Assembly (NCBI GenBank): GCA_003427395.1
Contig: BFEA01000868.1
Span: forward strand, 39,419-71,126
Source of the DNA: Chara braunii
Taxonomy: Eukaryota > Streptophyta > Charophyceae > Charales > Characeae
DNA length: 31,708 bases
Direction of reading: 5' to 3'
Made by a program: the position numbers and the translations under genes. Position 1 is the stretch's first letter. Every line of letters begins with the position of its first letter. The notes under the pieces are model-generated. The model made no database searches and was not told where the DNA came from. It saw nothing but the letters and a program-made list of their open reading frames with translations. Of the stretch, positions 20,027 through 28,809 are shown piece by piece.

Positions 20027-20627
20027 GTACCCAAAGGCGAGGAAATCACTCCGTGGAAGGAGTCAGAACCGACAAACGGGCCTAAGTACGGACAAGTGGT
20101 AGTTCTCCCACGTGGCAAAAAGCAGACCGGTGGCAATGGGTGACGAAGGTAACCTCACCACCCCTCTTTCTCCCATCTCCTCTTCGTCTATTCTCTCCCT
20201 GCCTGGTAAATTTTGCGATTTTTTTGAAGCAATTTCTCGCGTATACTCTGTCTCCATGTGTCCTAACGGGGAAGGGTATGTGGAATGGATAGACTGCCGA
20301 CAGTGTGTCGCACGAGCCCATGGCTCGTGCATCCAATACCGAAATGACAGTACCGAAATGACAGTAAACCATGGTTATGCCCCTTGTGTCGGGTTGACAA
20401 GATCCCGACCGAGGCTCGCTTTCTGGATGCCACGTCAGAAGGGTTGGAAAAGACCCGGAAATTTCGAAGGGCCGAAGTATGGACCGACATCGCTTTGATT
20501 GCCACCTTAGTGGGTAACCCCCTCCAGGGTTTCACCAAGGAAGATCGGAGGAGGGCTAACGAAAGGGCTCGGGATTATCGATGGATAGAGGGTAGGTTAA
20601 AAAAACGGAAAAGGACGACATTGGGAT
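20027..20627 (+). pseudogene. Pol insertion with PHD-finger-like domain between RNase H and integrase
   Basis: The RNase H frame continues as a Lys/Glu/Pro linker to about 20140. A cysteine/histidine pattern follows: possible C at 20249, C 20259, then GEGYVEWID, C 20295, x2, C 20304, x4, H 20319, x2, C 20328, about 16 residues, then WLCPLC with C 20378 and C 20387. This matches the C4HC3 order and spacing of PHD fingers, including Trp two residues before the third Cys and the W-x-C-P-x-C end. The first and last pairs lie in the pol frame, while the middle is shifted by two compensating small indels. A charged, helical segment follows (TDIALIATLVGNPLQGFTKE, RRANERARDYRWIEGR). PHD fingers read histone tails. 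Here it could direct integration or bind nucleic acid, which is inference. A RING-like or other treble-clef finger is the alternative. Confidence 0.6.
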
Positions 20628-21480
20628 TTGGATGGTTGTACCGCATCCGTTCATGAGGTATGACTGAGTGAAAACGGCACATGAGGAAACGACAGCCCAT
20701 TTTGCGGTACGGATTACAGAGTCAACAATCGATAAAAATGACTGGTATTGGTCTAATATTCGGGACGATGTGAAATTCATCGTCACAAACTGTCAAGTCT
20801 GCGCTGCTGACAAGGCGCCGATCCAGCCACCAAGATCGATAGTACCAACGGTAGTTGAGCGGTCGTTCCAAAGGGTGAGTATGGATACTACCGATATCGT
20901 GGTACCCCCTGGTCCTAATAGTTGTGAATATTCAGTCCTGTTGGTATTCGTCGACCATTTTTCGAAATGGATCGAGGCCTACCCCTGTCGCACGCGACAA
21001 GCCGCCGAAATCGCGCGGTATGTTAACCGTTTTCTCGGGATGCACCAGGATACGGAAGAGATCCTAACCGATAACGGGGCAAAATTCAGAGGGGAAGTGT
21101 TAAGGAACCTGGTCATACACGGTGTCGCTGTGCGGAACACCGCGCCCTATATGTTGCAATCCAATGGGCTGGTAGAAAACGCCAACAGGGTGATAAAGAC
21201 AGCGCTGCGACGAGACATCGGGGCATGGGATCCGAGGCCCTGGCCTGATATCATCGACCACATCCTCGCAGTCCAGCGAGGAACGCCCCATGAATCGACG
21301 GGCCTGAGCCCCTTCCAATTAAGGACTAATAGCGTCGCTTGCATTTCGATACCAAGCCTCCCTAACGAATCAACGCTCAACCGCCGGCCCACAAGGGCCA
21401 CAACACGAGACAAAGCCAAGCGGCACTTAGAGTTAATGGAACGGTCCCTCCCCAGGCTAGCCCGAAACGCCAGAAAATGA
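20628..21480 (+). pseudogene. pol: Ty3/gypsy integrase, zinc-binding and catalytic domains
   Basis: The frame changes near 20625 into IWMVVPHPFMRYD, then a TGA at 20665-20667, then the open frame 20668-21480. The HHCC zinc module is visible as TAHEETTAHF followed by VTNCQVCAADKA. The DDE catalytic core has D in RVSMDTTDIV (about residue 73 counted from 20668), D in EILTDNGAKF (residue 135) and E in SNGLVENANR (residue 170). The D-to-E spacing is one short of the usual 35. FVDHFSKWIEAYPCRTRQAA is typical of Ty3/gypsy integrases. It would insert cDNA into the chromosome and produce the 4-bp duplication seen outside the LTRs. The frame ends at an ATGA overlap with the next one. Confidence 0.92.
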
Positions 21481-21875
21481 CCGAATTGGCCCACGGCCGA
21501 CAGGTCCGAAGCTACGAGGCCCGGAACGGGAACGCAGGTCCACGGCCTCAATACAAATTGGGGAACATCGTGCAGGTGAGGAAATGTGCTCGCCAGGGTA
21601 AGCTAGCGCCACGATTCTTCGGGCGATTCCGCGTGATTGAGCTTGGACCGAACGGCGTGAACATCGTGCGGCTTGCGCCTGAGGTCTCCGGCAGCCGATC
21701 GGCTCACCAGATCATCCGCCACGTGTCCTACCTTCGTCCCCTTCCTCCTTCCCCATCTTCGCCTTCATCCAATTCCTCCTCCGTTGCTAAAGAGGACGAC
21801 GACGGCTTATCGCCTGTCTCTCCGTCTCCTTCTCGTTCTCCTTCTATTACTCCGTCCCCATCGCCATCGCCATGA
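21477..21875 (+). CDS. Integrase C-terminal tail (GPF-like), frameshifted from the core
   Basis: Begins at the ATG of ATGA (21477-21480), where the integrase-core frame ends. The first 65 residues continue the integrase: PQYKLGNIVQVRKCARQGK, then APRFFGRFRVIELGPNG (GRF where most relatives have GPF/GPY), then HQIIRHVSYLRP. This is the small beta-barrel of Ty3 integrases that precedes a chromodomain in chromoviruses. No chromodomain follows. Instead there is a Ser/Pro-rich tail with a KEDDDG patch and repeated SPSPSPSP, ending at the next ATGA. In an intact copy this part was most likely fused to the core, so the shift near 21475 is probably decay. Confidence 0.75.
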   Translation: MTELAHGRQVRSYEARNGNAGPRPQYKLGNIVQVRKCARQGKLAPRFFGRFRVIELGPNGVNIVRLAPEVSGSRSAHQIIRHVSYLRPLPPSPSSPSSNSSSVAKEDDDGLSPVSPSPSRSPSITPSPSPSP

Positions 21876-22354
21876 GTTTTCTTACGGAGCGAGCTCTCGG
21901 CAATCCTCTGCTGGTGCCACGGTGCTACATCTCGGCGATTCGACAAGTTCACCATCCGCGGCTCAACCCGGATCTTCGGCGACTTGCGCAGTTCTTCTCT
22001 ACCCAGGGAGTGTACGCAGCTGCTGAGTTTCGCTTTGCAGGTAGTCCCCGGGCGGTTGTTTTAGCAGAGGTGGTAGCAGTTCATCGGCGATCGGCTCCTG
22101 GAATCAGGCACGTGTCTACGGTGGTCGCCTTCAGTGGCGACATCAGCACCATCAGCCCACTGCGACATACAGCTATCAAGACGTCACTCCGGCTGTGGGC
22201 GCAGCAGTTGGCGACGGAGTGGAATCGTTGGCTCACGCCCCATGGAGATAACCTTTTTCCCACGGACGACGACGACCTCGACGGGATCCGAACCTTCCAG
22301 CACGAGCCGGCGATGGTGCTCTTAGAACTCGTCCCCTTCCCCCATCCTCAATGA
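21872..22354 (+). CDS. Accessory ORF A downstream of integrase (160 aa), unknown
   Basis: ATG at 21872 overlaps the previous stop as ATGA, and its own TGA at 22352-22354 overlaps the next ATG as ATGA. The product is 160 residues with no family I recognise: MSFLTERALGNPLLVPRCYI at the start, an Arg/His-rich middle (IRQVHHPRLNPDLRRLAQFF), GVYAAAEFRFAGSPRAVVLA and a C-terminal Asp cluster (TDDDDLDG). No signal peptide or membrane segment is evident, so an envelope protein is not indicated. The position after pol is where Ty3/gypsy elements sometimes carry an additional frame. The undisturbed frame in an otherwise stop-ridden element suggests either chance or selection in its ancestors. Confidence 0.5.
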   Translation: MSFLTERALGNPLLVPRCYISAIRQVHHPRLNPDLRRLAQFFSTQGVYAAAEFRFAGSPRAVVLAEVVAVHRRSAPGIRHVSTVVAFSGDISTISPLRHTAIKTSLRLWAQQLATEWNRWLTPHGDNLFPTDDDDLDGIRTFQHEPAMVLLELVPFPHPQ

Positions 22355-23380
22355 ACCCATCCCCGATCTCCACTTTCGACCTCCCCTCCTTCTTTCCCAC
22401 TTTGCAATCCGGAGTCCATCCGCACCTTTCCTTTTGTCTGGAATCACTCGCTGTCCCCATCCTCGATCCCCAACAATGGAGACGTTGGCGAGAGCACTTC
22501 GTAGAGTTGTCGGTGTGTCTGGTCGGAGTAAGGGTCACGTGGACGCGGCACGGGGATCACCGCCAATGGGCCGAGTACCTCGAGCTGCTTATCATCCAGG
22601 CGCGGCAAACGGAAGGGGAGGGCGATTTGCTCGGATTCCTCTTTGGATCGGTGCGGCCCGATCGTCGAGATCGTCTCGCAGAGCGACGAAAGCCCAGTCC
22701 CGCACGTTCTCACGCGGACCTTGGTGCCATATCTTCAGTGGTCGGCGTGCTTGGAGGAACCGGGAAGCGGCCGCAACCCACCATCACAGCGCGGTTATCT
22801 GGACTCGCACGAGATAATCGACCTCGCCTTCTTTCAAGATCGAACAGCTTCCGAGAACGAGGAGGTAGAGATTGAAGCGGAAGAAGAAAGCTCGGAAGAA
22901 GAGGAAGAAGCCGAAGAAGAGGCCAATGAGGAAGAAACTTTCGAAGAGGGGAGTTACAGTGAGCACAACGAAGGGGAGCAAAGTGAGGAGGACGAGGTGG
23001 AAGAACAAGATGACGAGGAGGAAGAAGAAAGAGACCAGGAGGAGTTAGAAGAATCGGAATGGGAGGGATTTGAGGAGGAAGTGCGTGACGAGGCTCGGGC
23101 GCAGGCTCAGGCGCAGAAGAGGGAAGAAATCGCGGTCGGGAAGAGACAGTTGGAATTCGCCAGCGCAGCTGACCAGCCGCTCGCCAACGATCCGGCCCGG
23201 GATCCAGAGCCACCTAAGCCCGAGGATGGAGAGACAGCTGCCGAGACTTCGGCCGCACCAGCAAGACGGCGACGGAGTCGATCCCCCTCCCCCTCCGCCT
23301 CCGACCGCCCACCAACTCATCAACGTACCGATGCGGGGCATCGGGCTTCGTCCCCGGTCGTTATCCCGCCGTCCCCTTGA
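22351..23380 (+). pseudogene. Accessory ORF B: acidic protein with RS-like tail, +1 frameshift
   Basis: Starts at ATG 22351 in the ATGA overlap. The first approximately 95 residues (LPSFFPTLQSGVHPHLSF, DPQQWRRWREHFVELSVCLVG, QWAEYLELLIIQARQTEGEG) read as a folded domain. Near 22640 the protein-like sequence moves to the +1 frame (DRCGPIVEIVSQSDESPVPH, LVPYLQWSACLEE, YLDSHEIIDLAFFQD). It then runs into a very acidic region of about 80 residues (mostly Glu, 22855-23095), an Ala/Gln/Lys linker, and a basic Arg/Ser stretch (PARRRRSRSPSPSASDRPP), ending TGA 23378-23380. The original frame continues to 22875 but becomes Arg/Pro-rich and unconvincing. Charge separation of this kind is seen in chromatin and RNA-binding proteins. 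No domain is identified. Confidence 0.5.
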
Positions 23381-23738
23381 CCAGCTCTCTTTCCGCCAGA
23401 TTTCTACTCGCGTCACCTTCCCCGACAATCCCTTCCCCATCGATACCTTCCGCTTTTTCTACACCACCCGTCTCGCTGTCACTGTTCATCCCCACCCTTC
23501 CACCCGATGCGCCCTTCCTGTCTTTTGCCTCCATATCCTTTTCCTTAGTGCCGCGTGGTGTGGCCACAACATGATCGAGGTATACTTCATGATTATGGGG
23601 ACTATCCCCGCATGCGAGAACCACAATCACTTCCACGCGGCCCTTTTCCGAACCTTTACCACCCTCTACCCCGACTACCTCATGTCTCTCCCCCACAGAG
23701 GCAACCGATTCCCCCGCTTTCACCGGATCGTCCGCTAA
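23330..23738 (+). pseudogene. Possible accessory ORF C remnant
   Basis: The frame after ORF B (open to 23738) reads RPLDQLSFRQISTRVTFPDN, FRFFYTTRLAVTVHPHP, HILFLSAAWCGHNMIEVYF and LFRTFTTLYPDYLMSL, more protein-like than its upstream part, which overlaps ORF B in another frame. It may be the continuation of ORF B after a shift, or a chance frame in pyrimidine-rich DNA. No family recognised. Confidence 0.25.
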
Positions 23739-24099
23739 CTGGAACTTCCGGAGACAGTGGCCGGAATGGAGAGCTTCCTTCCCCCGCTACCCATCAACAC
23801 TCCCCCCCGCCACCCCTCCATGTACCATCTCCCTTTCCCCTCCCCGGCGCTCGCTGATGCATGACTAATGGGCACGCGTCATGATGGCGACACGTGTAAT
23901 CCCCTTCTTGGATTGTCAAAGGCCCTCCCTGAGGAATCAGTAGTAGAGCTGCGTTGCCACGTTGGACGACGTCCACACTCTTTCAAACGGTAAGTGGCAT
24001 AGAGAGAAGAGCTCCGCGTGTCGGTCGATTAGAGAAACCGACACGTGTCAACAAGCAAGCAGGAGCTTGCTAATATTGGGACCCCCTGGGCGTCACATA
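23739..24099 (+). other. 3' untranslated end of gypsy element, hairpins before LTR
   Basis: No coding signal. A 9-bp stem (CGTGTCGGT at 24017-24025 with its complement at 24037-24045, 11-nt loop) and a 7-bp stem (AGCAAGC 24054-24060 with 24065-24071, 4-nt loop) lie just upstream of the right LTR. The expected purine-rich primer tract next to the LTR is not evident. Instead there is TGGGCGTCACA (24087-24097), the same 11 bases that end the right LTR. Confidence 0.6.
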
Positions 24100-24105
24100 T
24101 GTGAC
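24092..24105. repeat. Perfect 14-bp palindrome at the internal/3' LTR junction
   Basis: GTCACATATGTGAC equals the LTR 3' terminus (GTCACA), a TA spacer, and the LTR 5' terminus (TGTGAC), i.e. the sequence expected of two LTR ends joined head to tail. Confidence 0.85.
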
Positions 24106-26522
24106 GAACCACTTTCTGTAGCGCGCGACTTTCTGCGCAGTTGCAATGAGGGGTCCTAAGCTGGGAAGGTTGGGCTAATTACGGGAGATTGGGATGAATG
24201 GGAAATTGCATCAGTACCCTCGCTTCTTCGTCTTTTGCATCGATTCTTTTCGGATGGCCAATTGGAGTTGGGTGTGTCCCGGGACGGGTGATTGATTGGT
24301 CGGATGGCTGGCGCGCCGCCAAGCGAGCGATTAATAAATGTTGACAACGTTTCTTTTTTTTCGGTTTCAGAACTTTTTGGGGAGCGGACATCGCGCGGGA
24401 ATTTGCTTCGTTCTTTTTTGAATTTTCTTTTTGAATTCTTTTTCGAATTTTGTCGAGCCCCGATGGCTCTCGGAATTTCGAACTTTCCTTCCGGAACCTG
24501 TACTTTTGCTTTTTCGCATTAGTTAGGAATTTAGGAATTTTCTAATTAGGACTTTCTTTTGCTGCGCAACGCCTTTTTGCTTACGCGCTTCTTCGTGCGG
24601 CTGCAACGGAATTCTGATTAGCCGGAGCCTTTAATCGGGTGTGTAACTGTAATTTTGGGTTGGCGCCATTGTAACTGTATCTTTTTTCTTGAGCTTCGTC
24701 TTTCCCGCCCTTCTTCTCTTTCTGCTGCTGCGTTTTTGTAGCCACGGTCTGCATGATCGGATCAATGCGTGGAGAGTGGCTACGTTCCCCACGCCGCGGC
24801 CTGGTCATGCAGAACGCATGCGCTCCTTCTCTAATCTTCTTTCCAAATCCTTGTAATTATGTGTTCTTTGCGCATGCATGCACACTATAAATTCCAGCTG
24901 CGCGATTAGTTAGCTCTCTTAACCAGCTGTTGGAAGCTCGGGGTTGCAAGATCAGAGAGGGTCGGCACACGAGCGAAGTAAGAGGCAAGTAGAGCAGGAG
25001 TCGGGCGACCCGATGAGCTGGTGCCAAACGCGCGGGGTTGATGCGGGCCACGACGGACTGTGGGCGCGAGCGAACCTGATGGGTGCGGGAGGACTAAGCG
25101 GGGTGACGGCTTTATGGGTTGGTGCGTGACGACGGACTGTCCGCATCGGAAAGAGAGAGAGAGAGAGAGGAAGAGGGAGTTGAGGTTGATGGACGCGGAT
25201 TTGCTGTTTCTTTTATCTTTTTTTCCCTCCTGTCTCGTGTATATAAATTTTGATTTCGGCTCCGGGTGATTTGCCTGTTTCTGTTTTTTTTTAAATCTGG
25301 ACTTGGGTTTTTGGCTCACACTTGTCTTTGCGATGTCCATCTCTGATGCACTGTGTGTATGTTGCTGAATGAATGGATGTATGGATGCCATGTTTGGCTG
25401 CTTATCCTTCTACCGAATCCTTGCCTTTGCCTTTGTTTATTGCATTTGATGCACTCGTAAGTAGGATATGAATTTTGCGCAATCGGTAATCCTGTTCTCG
25501 TTTTTGCTTGTCTCTTGACTGGGTTGTTGTGGTTGTTGCATCTTGCATACTCGACAATTACGGAGCGATTAGATGATCGGATGTCTGGCCCTGCGAACAC
25601 CGCACGAGGACGCTCGTAAACGCGATCTGAGTTGCGCACTTACACGCACCCCCGTACGCCGATTCGTCAATCCAGAAGCACCGTCTGACTGGACGCGGGC
25701 ATCTAGGGTCCGCGATGGAACAGTCATCCCGTACGAACACGTGCGGGCGCGACTTGGTTCGCGTGGCCTGCACGTGCTCACACGTGGCGATCGCAATCGG
25801 CACGGACCTGCCCTTAGGCATCTCGTAGCTCCGCGATGACATGATGAAACGTTCAAAGAGCTCGGAGTCGTTGTCGTACGACCCAGACTACTTCACCCCC
25901 TAGGTGAACGAAATCCTCTGACAGAGATACCTTGGCCTCACCGAGAACCGACTGTGTCCTAGGGAATTTCACTGCGCCACCACTAGCGACCCCCGGTGCT
26001 CTGATTTCCCCACTCAGGACCGTACCCACTACTTCACCCACCCAGGCTTTGTCGTTATCTCCACCAGCTTCCCTCCCTTTCGCCTTCTTCTTCCGTATCA
26101 CCAACTCAGCGTCGTCCCGTGGAAGGCCATAGCCCCATACTGGCCCAGCACGCCTTGCGGAAATTGCCGACGACGTGGCGACCAGAGGACCCCGGACTTC
26201 CAGAGGCCTAACCCGAACGCGCAACGACTGGCGCCACGTGGCAACTCCCGACGGCCCGACTCATCGGAACCCCACCCACCCCGAAGGGACCTCCCCGCAA
26301 ATCGCCGTCCTCGGAACCAATGGCTCGCCCGACCTTGAGCGACCCGCGCATACCATCTGCCTTGTGACCAGAGGCGGTCCGCCCTCTCCGCCAAATTGCA
26401 CTCGTGCCCCCAAAAAACTCTGCCACAGGAGATCTCAGTTCTGACCTGGGACTCCACCCCCACTTTCCCAAAAATCCTTGGCACACCTCTTTTCGCGCTG
26501 GGCGTGAGGTTTGGGCGTCACA
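24100..26522 (+). repeat. 3' LTR (right)
   Basis: Begins TGTGAC and ends GTCACA, a 6-bp terminal inverted repeat, 2423 bp, aligning with the left LTR through its full length. It resolves the GA-rich interval missing from the left copy. Candidate TATA elements are at 24885-24892 and 25240-25247. It carries a stop-interrupted version of a frame that is open in the left LTR at 15034-15363, so that frame is not maintained. An approximately 37-bp segment present in the left LTR is missing near 26500. Confidence 0.93.
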
Positions 26523-26893
26523 GCTCCGCGTGAGACAAACCAGCCTGCTGCGACCGGTCCTGTGCCGGTCACTTATACTCTCGCTGCTCCTGGTTCCAGT
26601 GGTGGCCGGTCCTCCGAGGGGCTTCTTCCCGCAGGGTGAGTTCCGCTGAAACCTCCTTCGCCGATCTTGGTTTCACTAGCTCGCAACCGTAGATCTTGAA
26701 AATTAAGCAATCCAATCTTTTAGAAAAGTAGGCTTTACTTCGAAACTGAAGATCCACGGCGTAAAAAACCTCTGAGGGGCAGTTGGATGAAATGACCGGT
26801 AGGTCCCATTGTCTTGACAAAAAACCAAGTGATGTTTGAATCGGAACCCACCGAGTAGGTACCAACTGCATGGGCTGGAGTAGGACAGTTGCG
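26523..26893 (+). repeat. Repeat R, copy 2, right part
   Basis: Begins with the duplicated GCTC and continues CGCGTGAGACAAACCAGCCT exactly as in 2641 onward of the intact copy. The inverted-repeat arms are at 26686-26697 and 26749-26759, the second now with one mismatch. Similarity fades near 26893, where copy 1 meets its flanking direct repeat. Confidence 0.9.
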
Positions 26894-27790
26894 TCGCTGG
26901 ATCTCACCCCGACACCTACAATTATTTATTCTGCTACTTTCCACGTTGTTTGTTGAGGATTCCCGGCCTCTCCATTGGTGTGCGTAATCCAATGAGCTGA
27001 GCTTTCCTTGTAAGAAAAAAAGAAAAAAAAGCAAAAGAAAAGAAAAGGGAAAAACGAAAACCAAAGCCACGCTGAAAATGAAACCAACCCTCAAAAGACC
27101 CATCCATACAACCTACAGGTCTCCCGAGGCTGGCACTCCAAATTCCAGATGCCGCCCATGTATTCGGGTCGCCCCCCTGTTGCCCACAACAGAAGTCCCT
27201 CTTTACTAATCCCACCACCTTCCTGACGACCACTATACATGCCAACTACTGGTAGACGGCCGGCCAACGACCATTGAAGTTCACGACACAAAACGAAAAA
27301 GGCATGGGTGGCAAGGGCAGCCCCTGCAGGCTGGGAACTGCTCAGGGCAGACAGCTCTTCCCTTACCTCTTCAACCCATCCATTCGACAGTGGTATCGAG
27401 TACCCCCAGAGGGGAAAGGATCGACCTCCTCGCACCCGCAATAAGACGTTTCCTACCGTAATTTCAAATCTTGTTCTTCTTTTATCCTACCTTAGACCGT
27501 GCAGCGACCCCCTATTCCTTCCTGCCAGACCCTAGCAGGTGTTTTATCATCCGATCCGAACGCGAGGTCCGAAGGCGCGTGTTGAAGGCTTGGTCGACGA
27601 AGATGACGGTGGTGGGGAGGGTGTTTCCTCTCGCGACGTGGACGGTTATATGCTACGTCTGTGCCTTACACTTGAGGTGCTCGAGGGGAACAGTTCTCGA
27701 CCGTGTCGTCAGTGGCTTTGGCCGTGCAGATAACGGCGCCAACGGCGTGTCTACTCGAACAGCTTATGATGAATCCGTGCCGTCGCGATC
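26894..27790. other. Intergenic DNA, no gene recognised
   Basis: Contains an A-rich tract (27018-27062). Several open frames on both strands lack recognisable domains; the longest (27471-27995, plus) runs into the low-complexity Lys tract and repeats of the next segment. Nothing here can be supported as a gene from sequence alone. Confidence 0.5.
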
Positions 27791-27794
27791 AATC

Positions 27795-28440
27795 AGGGGA
27801 GCGGACATGCCTCTTGGAGGTAAGAACTGGCCTCCGGCAACACTTAAAAAGAAAAAGAAGAAAAAGTGGAAAGAGGGCAAACGCGATATTTTTGTGCGTC
27901 GGAACCTGGACGACATGAATGTCAGTATTCTTCATGGACGCAACACGGTTCCGACCCAGCGCATGTGGCTGAACAGTGCACCAATCAAACCCTGAGTGAC
28001 GTACCCCTGTGCTCGAGTCCAATCACGTCAATTAGCTGGGTCAAGTCATTTCGAACCATTTTGCTCAGCGGACGTGCCGTTGCAGGTGAGAAACGGCCTC
28101 TGGCAACACGGCCTCGCTCCGCCACTCATCACCAAATGCGCAACCTTCCATTCGTCCCAAGGGAAAAAAAAAAAAAAGAGATATTGAACCTTCCCTTAGC
28201 GGAAAAAAAAAGAAGAAGATACACGGCCATATTCTTCGTTCTTTGTCGTTTGTGCGCGTCGTTTTTGTCTTTTGTGCATGTCGTGCGTACTGGAGTGAGG
28301 CCCAAACTGGATATTTTTGTGGGTTTCTGGACGGCAGGCGAAACGCGTTTTCGACCCCGCCCATGTTGCTGAATGGTGTAGAGACCAAATCCTGATTAAC
28401 AGAACTGGGCTCAAGTCCGCCGCAATCACGTCAATTTATG
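27795..28440 (+). repeat. Two diverged tandem units with conserved GGTRAGAA motif
   Basis: Unit 1 (about 27799-28040) and unit 2 (about 28067-28440) share, in order, GCGGAC-TGCC, AGGTAAGAA or AGGTGAGAA, GGCCTC-GGCAACAC, an A-rich tract, GATATTTTTGTG, a CGACCC-GC-CATGT-GCTGAA stretch and AATCACGTCAATT. The copies are strongly diverged and differ in internal length (A tracts). They could be tandem SINE-like copies or duplicated exon/intron edges, since the shared GGTRAGAA resembles a splice donor. Confidence 0.6.
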
Positions 28441-28483
28441 CGTGTCATCCCTGCGCAGGGGCCGTGCTAATCGTCTCTCTATA

Positions 28484-28508
28484 AAAATAAATAAATAAAT
28501 AAATAAAT
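28484..28508. repeat. AAAT tetranucleotide microsatellite
   Basis: About six units of AAAT(A). It is followed by a second copy of the preceding TCGTCTCTCTAT segment (28470 and 28507), so the repeat interrupts or was copied with that sequence. Confidence 0.85.
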
Positions 28509-28809
28509 CGTCTCTCTATCGTTCCAATTTTAACGGATTTTCCGAAGGGCTGGTTGTGGTCATTTTCGATGATATCACTCCAGCCTATCCCCTTCTCTCA
28601 CGTCCACTCCGTGTACCCACGCCGCTGTCCCCTCGACCTCTCCCTTCAACCAACGCTCCACTCCTCTCATCTCCTCACGGTATCTTCAGGGGGTAAAGAG
28701 TCCAGTCCCCTTCCCGCCATTTTTCTCCATCTTGGCCTCCCTGCCTCCCACGTGTACGTTCGTCTACTGTGCTTTGTGAAGGGGGCATGATCGGCTTCCC
28801 CCCCTCCCT

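Larger units (their letters stand above)
13129..26522 (+). mobile_element. Ty3/gypsy LTR retrotransposon, complete but decayed, 13.4 kb
   Basis: Long LTRs (TGTGAC...GTCACA), a tRNA-iMet type primer site, and the order gag, protease, RT, RNase H, integrase identify a Ty3/gypsy (Metaviridae-type) element. It is unusually large because of 2.4-kb LTRs, a cysteine-rich insertion between RNase H and integrase, and about 1.9 kb of additional frames after integrase. Premature stops lie at 16261, 16959, 17361, 18108, 18402, 19832, 20024 and 20665, and frameshifts near 16930, 19140, 20258, 20340-20375, 20625, 21475 and 22640. The LTRs differ by very roughly 5% by eye, so the insertion is not recent. 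The element inserted into repeat R. Confidence 0.93.

Noticed and set aside
21592-21730. Chromodomain at the integrase C-terminus
   Set aside because: The GPF-type barrel is present, but the aromatic-cage residues and the helix of a chromodomain do not follow. Ser/Pro repeats begin directly.
21728-21875. Membrane- or envelope-type protein after integrase
   Set aside because: The sequence after integrase has a Ser/Pro-rich tail and soluble charged proteins, with no signal peptide, cleavage site or transmembrane segment.
22710-23213. 167-codon minus-strand frame opposite ORF B
   Set aside because: It is the Leu/Pro-rich complement of the Glu-rich segment. GAG/GAA runs automatically give open Leu/Phe/Pro frames on the other strand.
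26098-26484. 128-codon minus-strand frame also found at 15288-15674
   Set aside because: The similarity is explained by the two LTR copies. GC-rich LTR DNA gives long chance frames and no domain is recognisable.
26735-27103. Minus-strand frame with a hydrophobic start resembling a signal peptide
   Set aside because: The hydrophobic Phe/Leu run is the translation of an A-rich tract read from the other strand, and the rest of the frame lies in repeat R.
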